From NCBI GenBank assembly GCA_944989445.1, contig CALYLW010000315.1, forward strand, positions 310,001-374,000: a stretch of 64,000 bases of DNA, written 5' to 3'. A program made the translations under genes and the position numbers. The DNA comes from Ampullaceana balthica. Lineage: Eukaryota > Mollusca > Gastropoda > Lymnaeidae. This document shows positions 56,434-64,000 of this stretch, piece by piece (the stretch's first letter is position 1; the number at the start of each line of letters is the position of its first letter). A model generated the notes under the pieces. That model did not search any database. It had not been told where the DNA came from and worked only from the letters and a program-made list of their open reading frames with translations.

Positions 56434-59400
56434 AGGCCATAAGCCATTATTTCATGCCAGTTCATAACAGTAAAAAAAATCCTATCCATATTTGACTTTT
56501 ACAAGAGATTTACACATACACATTTGCCCATTATAAGTTACCAATACAAATTAAAAACAATGAATTTATACAGAATTTCTTTTCATATCATAATTTCATT
56601 ACAAAATCATAGTTAATCGTGACACTTACAGCTCCTGGGGGCAAACTTTTTGTGTGAATTGATTCATTCACTTTAAAAAATAATTATTTATTTATATTTA
56701 GTTTTCCACAAATGTCTTTAATTGTACAATCTATAACAGAGAATTACAGTTAATTTGGAAAAGGTCAAGAAATGTAATGTCTTAAAATGTAACAATAATA
56801 ATTAAACTTTTAACAAAGTTTCCATAGAAGTAACCGAGGTCATTAGAAGCTCTCATAACACATTTTCTAGCAGCTCCTTTTAAAAAATTATTTCTATTTA
56901 AAAAAAAACAATTTTTGTAAACTAATAAATACTTGAAAAGAAGGCTTTATTAAAAAAATCAGTGGTGGTGTACTATATACTAGTAATATTTTTACCATTA
57001 CTTGTAAAACTGAACCATTAAGCATGATATAAAGAAATGTTCTTTATTCCTCACTGTTTATTTGTCAAAAGAACATATCGCCCCCCTCCCTGCAATAAAT
57101 AAAATATTTAAGTGTCTATGACAACTGGGGGTCCCCAAAATTAAATTATATCAAGGAATTTTTAGTTATCTGTAAATAGATCATGCTTAGCACATTTTTG
57201 GTCTTTTTGAACATGCTAATTATGTCAAAAAGGATTATACAAAGGCATATGATGGACCAAAGTGGTCACAAGGCTATTTATAATTGTCAAAGTTTCAGGA
57301 TAAATATTGCAGACTTTGTGGTGAAAAAAACCCTGTCACATACACCCGTACACAAAATCAACAATACCTCAGTGCATTCATTGTATGAGAATGGCCCCTA
57401 TGATAAAATCAAGGCATGGATTTTATATTTTGACTTACTTAGTCCTATATTTTTGTGTATTACTTCAATCAGCATAAACTATTAACACAGAGTTGTTGTT
57501 TTTTTTATATCAATAAATTAAATATGCAACCAGTTGTCAAAGGCATATAAATTAAAAGAAAGCATCAGTAAATTTAAACAACAGAATAATCAAAATCAAA
57601 AGAAAATGTCTGGGACTATTATCCCCACTTACACACCAAGTTAACGCTGTAAGAAAAACAAAACTTGTTAGTTTAATACTTTGGAAAGAAATCAGCCATT
57701 TTTTCTATTACATGTAACTTACTCAGCTGAAGCTCAGGGTCATCTTCCATTATAAATTAGTACAATTACCATTTAAAATAAAGAAATAATAAACGAAGGC
57801 ATTTTACTGTAACAAAACAAACTTTTAGATGTGTTTTCTGAAGATGAAGCATTTTTGATTGCAGGCACATTTTTATTTGAATGTTGAGGGTTTATTACTG
57901 TATGAATTCTGTACTAACCTTGACATTGTAGGATGTACTTGTGCACTGAGTTTCAAGGGAAACAATTGGCAACAGAGAAAAAATAGTTTGTGCTTTTCCT
58001 TGACTCAAAATTAATTAATTTTTTAATTAAGTCCTGGGAAGTTTAAAAAAAATTAATTAATAAATATTTGTCTAAAAAGTTTTTTAAAAAAATTGTGAGA
58101 GAATTTTGTGAGACACAAAACCCTTCTAGCCCAAAATATATATGCCTCACTTGAATAAACGGAAACATAACTGAATGACTCTTTGGGTGAAAAGTTAACT
58201 TAATATCCTTTACCTCAGTTGTTTAAAACTGTATCATCATAAGACTAAATTTCAAATGTAGAATGTTTCTATTGACACAAAGTACCAGATTTGATTAACA
58301 TACTGAGCAATAAAATAAAAATTATCATTAGTGAGAGCACAAATTATGTTTATATCAAAGGTAAGGATAATATACAACAGAAATGCTCATTTTTTTTTCT
58401 TTAAGTAGAAAGGGTTTAATATGCACCTCTAACAAATTATTACACAAAAATTACTCAAAGCACATTGTAAAATATCTCATATTTTTCCAGACATAATTCA
58501 ATATCCAAAAAATGCCAAATTTCATCCATAAAAATAAATGCATCGACTATTTGTACAGGTCAATTTTGGGATTACATCAAATATACACAAGTGTGGAAAC
58601 AACTACTCAAATACTAGGATGTTTTCATCACAGAGATATCTGAGAGAAAGAAATGTATGGAATAAAACATAATTCATTTTTTATGTTAAAACTGAGATTT
58701 GTAGTTGTTCGAAATGGCTTTGCTATCTAGATTTTGAAAAGATTTCATTCGCTAGGGTCTTTTAGGCTTACCGTTAAAAAAAAATTTTGCTAGTTAATTT
58801 CCCTGATGATTTCTCATGAAGAAACCTTTATATTCCTATAATTGTGTCAATATCAAGTATGTGTCTTTGTGTTAAGTTGATGAGATTAAAATAAAACACA
58901 GACATAATAAAATTTTGAAATCAATAAATAAGTTATTGCAATTAAAGATTAGGACTAAATAAGACACAAAACGAGACAATTAATTAAAAAACATTGCCTG
59001 AACAATAAAACTTCCAATGAAATGCATGGTTTGAAAGATTCAAAGCTGTGAATGACACAGCTCCAGTGGTACATTTAGAAGCTCACACTGAACACACAGC
59101 AACTTGAGGCATGAACATGTTGAGAAAAAGCATGCAGAAAAAGCATTGCACATATCACTACCAAGATTCAAAATATAAATTATTGAAAACAGGTGACAAT
59201 ATTAAGGACTTTAAAATTAAAGATTCATATTTATTTATATCAATTCACTGTGCATATAGTACGAAAAAAAATCATTCAGAGAGAAAGAAAAAACATAATT
59301 AAAAATAAATTAAATGGAACATTTCATTTAAGAAAATTAAAAACTTCCTACCCTTTTTTGGTGACTTTGTTATATGACATTTAAATATGGTCAAGTAGAG

Positions 59401-61264
59401 AAATATTCAGCAAAGACTGCATTGGACAGATTAAAACATTTCTTTAAAATTCAAAACTACTTTGGTTAGTTTTTTTTTAAAAATTACTTTGTAAAACCTA
59501 CCATTTAAATTGAAAAGCCATTTATAATTAATTTAGTTATGAAATACTTTAAGTCTTTAACATTGTAAGTCACTGAAATATATAAAGTCTTTATAATTTA
59601 TAGTCTACCAAAAATAAATTTTTGTTTTTTAAAAATTGTTTCAGGAAAACATATTTTATTTGATTGATGAAATCAAATTTCTTAAATTTGTCTGTAAAGT
59701 TCTTTTATAATTTTAAAAAATCACAAAGCTCAAGTCAAGTATGTATATTATAAACATGGCGAAGACCTCATAAAATCACTGAAAAAGGAAATGATGATAT
59801 AAAACATGAATTTCTATGATTTACTTGATATTTTCTACTTAAGCATTCTTCTAAAGGGAGTGTGATCAACTTTATTTTAACAGTGCAGTGCTTCAAATTT
59901 ACAAGGTCTCATGTGAAATTTTTAAAGCAAATCAGTTTACAAGGACACAGGAATGTGTGCACATACAACTACTCTACTCTCTATGTTACGTAAGCAGAAA
60001 ATTAATATACATTAACACTGAATTGGCTACTGATCATTTGTGCACTTAATACATATTTGTAGAAGTATTTTTAGAAGAAAATAAAACATAATTTCACAAC
60101 CCAGTACATATTGGTGTATTTTAACCAAGTTTTTAAAATTTAAGGAAAAAACAATATGCTGACATTTAAGCTCAGAAAATTGAAATTTGCCCCCACCCCC
60201 AATATAAAATTTATGCTGTTCTAATTTCCTATTGACTTTATCATACCATCAATTAAATTTTCCCTTGATAAATATTGCAACAAGAAGTCATTCATATTAG
60301 GGTTGGAATATCATACTGTACATTTAATTAATTATTTTGTACACAGGCAGACATGACGGTTGGATTTATAAACAAGTGGGTATGGCAGTAGAAGAAGAAA
60401 AGAACGCAGCATAATTTTCACAGTTATCAACTGACATGCACTAACTTTTAATAACAGTTACAACCCTGGATTTTATAATTAAAGCTGAGATAATACATAG
60501 CGGATATCAACAAGCCAGACCACTCGGTTTCACCGCCTGTTGTTAGCCATAAACAGGAAACAAATCTTAAGGTTAATACTTGGCTGTTTATAGATATCAT
60601 ACATTATTGTGTGTGTGTGTGTTAGGCGTGTAGTTGATATCAATCCAGTCTTTTAGATTTTCTTGTAGTGGTGGATTTTGTAATGAATTGCAGTGAGCAA
60701 AACACTAGCTATGTCCTAGTGAATTATTTTTCACAAGCTATTCTTTTCTTTCACAAACATGGCACACTGAATTAACATTTTACTGGCATTAACCTTTTCC
60801 AAGGATTGAAGCAAATTTAAATTGCTTTGAAGTTGATTTTTTTAAAATATTTATTTTTCCACTGAATCCTGTCCACTATAATAGATGATTTCCAAAAAAT
60901 TGAAGAGTTCCTGTAGCTTAACTATGACAGCACTTGAAAATCTAATTAGTGATATACACCCTTCACTAACTGATCCTTAGCTGATTTAGCCACAGTCTTG
61001 GAATCCCTTATTTTAGAAAAACCCACCTATTGTTGTTCTACTTCAATCTTTTACTGAAGATCAACAAAACTGTAAAATAGGAAATAAAATAAACATGATT
61101 TTTTTAAAAATACAATAAACCCAAAATTATTGTATGTTTGTGTGTGTGTGAATAAGTTACCACATTTTAAAAATAATGAAACAAGTAATTTGGTTTTTTA
61201 AAAAAAAATGTCATTAAATGTTGTTCTAATTTTCATTGAACATCAAAAAAGTATTAATAATTAA
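56434..61264. other. Long AT-rich stretch without recognisable genes or element ends
   Basis: Nearly 5 kb with no supported coding frame, splice-flanked exon or TIR that I can see. The 100-codon plus-strand frame at 57183-57485 looks fortuitous. A GT tract lies at about 60608-60622. The stretch is unusually free of mobile elements and could be a long minus-strand 3' UTR. Confidence 0.4.
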
Positions 61265-61509
61265 TAGGGCTGACGAAATTAATGATTAATTTCTCGATTA
61301 ATTGTTAAAAGTCTTATCGATTAAACATTGATTAAAATAATTTTAATCGATAAAAATTCAATTAAAACTTAAGAAAAAATATTTTTTTTTAAATTAAAAA
61401 AAAATTAATTAATTGTTAATAATAATGTATATATTTTTTAACGTACAAACTTCTCCCGCGTATTTTTATAATTTATTAATTTATGTAGACGTGCAGATGT
61501 AAACAAAAA

Positions 61510-61680
61510 ATGGAGACTAATGACAGCTTCAGCAAAGTTAAATTTCAGAATATAAACGGAAAGTTGAGAAAACATTTTGTTTTTAAGCTAACTGCGTATG
61601 GCGAAGTAGAAGATGGTGAAAAAGTTTACTGTGTTCACTGCCGTAAACAATTGCTTTTAAGGGATCAAATACATCACTGA
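61510..61680 (+). pseudogene. hAT transposase N-terminus, BED zinc finger, broken
   Basis: Opens MET and runs 56 codons, including KLRKHFVFK and a CVHC pair (first two zinc ligands of a BED finger), then stops. The His pair (YHLQHKH) is still readable just downstream in another frame, so a frameshift has broken the finger. BED fingers give hAT transposases DNA binding. No catalytic domain remains here. Confidence 0.7.
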
Positions 61681-61882
61681 GGTACCACCTTCAGCACAAA
61701 CATATTAGACAGGGGAAATAACTCAATAAAACAAAAAATGCCAATTACTTGTTTTTGTTACTTCCCTTGAGATGTTCAGTTTAATGACGTCATAAATTTT
61801 AATTTTTGGCTTTAATTGAAATTAATGATTAATTAATGAAATTATTCGTTAATTTTTAAAAAGTTAAAGATTAAATTTAAAT

Positions 61883-63176
61883 TAGGGCTGCAGAAATTAA
61901 TGATTAATTTCTCGATTAATCGTAAAAATTTTTTTAAAGATTAAAATTTTTTTTTACAATTAATCGACCCACCACTTACAAATGTACTGGAAGTAAAAAA
62001 GTAAAATATTTCGGACCATAAATATATACTAATTTCCGGACGATTACATGTACATTTTGTTTTTAAACTATTGACTGACGTGAATGTTCAAAATGTTGAT
62101 AAAGATTATTGTGTCCATTGAGAGAAATCGTTTGCCTACCATGCAATGTTCACTCTAAGTCTAAGCTTCGTTGGTCTGTGTGCAAATTATAAAAAAAAAC
62201 AACTCGTGTGCAAAGTTGCACAACGTCCATTTTTTTAGCAATATTTTACAAAATTTGCTGCGCGGTGATTCTAAACTCCTGCGTGGCGTCGGTCAAATAT
62301 CTGCGCAGTCGCGCTGCTTAACGTTTAATTTGACAAAGTGCAGTAATGCGCGCCTAGCCTCTGTTACCAAAGCGCGCCTCGATAGTACTGTCTTTAGAAA
62401 CGAAATCACAGAAAGTAAAACTATTCAGTGCGGGATAGAAGATGTATTCGACTTCCGGAAATGGCAGCGATTGCCTACGCTCGTGTTTTCGATCAGTTGG
62501 CGAAGTTTAGGGGTAGTTTTTACGGTTTTCTTTTGAAAATGTGATTTCGCTATACTTTTTTATAAAAATAATAGTACTAAACTACAGGTAAAATAGTATT
62601 AAACTCAAAACGGTCTTTTGGATAAGTAAAATAACCATTCTTATCCAAAAAGATGAAGTCAGTATGACAGTAATATTATAAATACATTAAAACAATTTTT
62701 TAAATTTCATAACCACTTGATCGCGATACGGGAAATCCTTACGGGACTGAGGAGGAAGTTTACCGAAAACCTTATGGGGCTTTAAACGTTAAAGGGAACA
62801 TTGTTACCATGGTTCTAACATTTCGCTTACATATCACATGCAAACCAAAAATCTACTACAGTATCAGAAACTTCGGCTGAGACAATCTAAAGCTATTTGA
62901 ACGATTGTTCAGCTCGGCTGGTTATATTGACAATTAGACCCGCTCATCACTTATATCATCACAAATAATGTCAACACACTGGTCTTTTTGTGTAGTTGGT
63001 TAAAAGATGACATATAAAGGAGACATTCCAGTGGTATGTAGATTTTCAACAAGAACGTTTAATAAGTGTTACTTATGACGTCATAATTTAAATTTTTGGC
63101 TTTAATCAAAATTAACTATTAATCGTTAATTTTTCAAAATTAACGATTAAATTTAAATTAATCGTTAACAGCCCTA
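61883..63176 (-). mobile_element. hAT-like element nested in the outer one, minus orientation
   Basis: Starts TAGGGCTG and ends CAGCCCTA, flanks ATTTAAAT and CTTTAAAA (core TTTAAA shared). Both ends match the family at 27119-27933 in reverse; it has about 480 bp of extra internal sequence, including 62320-62760. A plus-strand frame at 62171-62536 lies wholly inside it and has no recognisable domain. Confidence 0.82.
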
Positions 63177-63464
63177 CTTTAAAATAATCGTTACCAGCCC
63201 TAATATTAATGCTTTTTTAAAAAACTATAATTTTATAATGGCTGGCAGCTTTCTCTATAACTTTAATGATAATGTAGAAAATGAGATAATAAAAGTATGC
63301 AAACAAGGTATGAGTGAGCCTGACAAGACGTCTCATACCTAGTTTGCATGTTATCCATCTACTTATCTACAAGCCTGATTGCAGTCTCACCCACATTGTG
63401 TTTGCTAATAAAAATATGATCCATGAGTAGAAATTATATGAGTTTAGTTGAAACGTTAACTTAC

Positions 63465-63823
63465 GAGGAATCTAAAATCACATTTTGAGAGTTGTACGTA
63501 TTCCTGAACGAGATGATTGACGTCTTTGGATAGAGGATGGATCACCACTTTCAGGAAGCAAACGAAGGCCAGGAATGTTGAATATAGAAGTTGCTGGGGA
63601 AATTTACAAGATTTTTGTTATAGGTGATTGCTTAGATGTTGATAATTTGACATCTTTTTGAATGATATGTACATCAAATTTATTTAGTGTGTGTACAGCT
63701 ATAAACTCTCCAAAATTGTTTGAAGATCTAAAATCAATATTTTCATCTAATGTATCACTGATCCAAATCATGTGTTCCTTGTCACTAATAAAGAGCTCTT
63801 TTGGATGATTGGGCTGATATTAA
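63465..63823 (-). CDS. Unassigned coding-like segment entering from the right edge
   Basis: On the minus strand, after an AG at about 63824, about 65 codons are open (with KEHMIWISDTLDENIDFRSS and EFIAVHTLNKFDVHI) until a TAA near 63620. Just beyond, a TTTCCCCAG acceptor at 63594 and a GTAAGT donor at 63464 frame a 43-codon open block (with KDVNHLVQEYVQLSK). In another frame the first stretch continues past the TAA for 42 codons. These readings conflict, so it may be two exons of different transcripts or a decayed retrocopy. I do not recognise the family. Confidence 0.3.
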
Positions 63824-64000
63824 AAATCTTGTTTAAAAGACAATTATTCCGTATTTAAAACTTTCAGAAATTTTGTTTTGTTTGGCTCTTATAACCCACA
63901 TGACAATCCATGGCACTTTTACTTTTGGACCACTAACATTTATTAACTTTTTTTTTCTTCATTTCCCAAGCTGCTGAGATATTAGTCATCCTTGACCGAT

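Larger units (their letters stand above)
61265..63202. mobile_element. hAT element remnant, outer, with BED-finger fragment
   Basis: Begins TAGGGCTG (61265) and ends CAGCCCTA (63202). The target duplication is not convincing (ATAATTAA against ATATTAAT). Left part 61265-61882 holds subterminal TTAATCGAT motifs and a degraded N-terminus of a hAT transposase; the rest is a second hAT element. Confidence 0.75.

Noticed and set aside
57183..57485. 100-codon plus-strand ORF
   Set aside because: Lies in uniform AT-rich sequence, has no recognisable domain, no supporting splice context, and composition like its flanks.
62171..62536. 121-codon plus-strand ORF
   Set aside because: Lies inside a hAT-like element, overlaps its non-coding family sequence and has no domain; relatives at 9352 and 27119 show the same region broken.

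Overview
This is an AT-rich animal (metazoan) genomic window with large introns, GT-AG splice sites and a dense, nested population of transposons. The mix of tRNA-headed SINEs, several non-LTR retrotransposons, hAT, pogo-like, Harbinger-like and Helitron elements, together with the sequence of the two host genes, suggests a mollusc, most likely a gastropod. That assignment is inference; nothing in the window proves the species.

Two host genes can be reconstructed exon by exon. On the minus strand (19177 down to 6884) lies a six-exon gene for a tamalin/GRASP/CYTIP-family PDZ scaffold of 584 residues: a class I PDZ domain, a coiled coil and a long divergent tail ending in a class I PDZ ligand. 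On the plus strand (22190-46316) lies a sixteen-exon gene for alpha-catulin (CTNNAL1), a vinculin/alpha-catenin relative of 787 residues. They are divergently transcribed; the 3 kb between their start codons is filled by LINE 3' ends and an array of tRNA-derived SINEs, including a head-to-head inverted pair.

Most other sequence is mobile or repetitive. 1-4800 is a patchwork of LINE, SINE and MITE insertions. The introns of both genes hold elements whose ends and target duplications can be read: hAT elements with 8-bp duplications (9352-11237, 27119-27933, 31384-32984, 46640-46796), pogo-like elements flanked by TA (23428-24529, 30062-33120), a TTAA-flanked element (36996-39956) and two Helitron-like elements (13748-15274, 42842-44446). 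One LINE family and the SINE share a 3' tail containing a small hairpin and GATAA repeats, the expected signature of a LINE/SINE partnership.

Downstream of alpha-catulin (47-53.4 kb) is a cluster of five unrelated minisatellites, the largest a 2.2 kb array built on a 17-bp unit. Inside this cluster sits the most unusual object: a 1372-bp Harbinger-like element (51141-52512) with matching terminal inverted repeats and TAA duplications, carrying one intact ORF (277 residues) with a CCHC zinc knuckle, three 20-residue arginine-rich repeats and a KH-like domain. The last 8 kb is gene-poor; it contains convergent poly(A) signals near 56.3-56.4 kb, a nested hAT pair with a BED-finger remnant, and a coding-like minus-strand segment at the extreme right edge.

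Two features link the host genes to local repeat growth: a 45-bp tandem array duplicates the splice acceptor of tamalin exon 5, and a degenerate array duplicates the splice donor of alpha-catulin exon 15.
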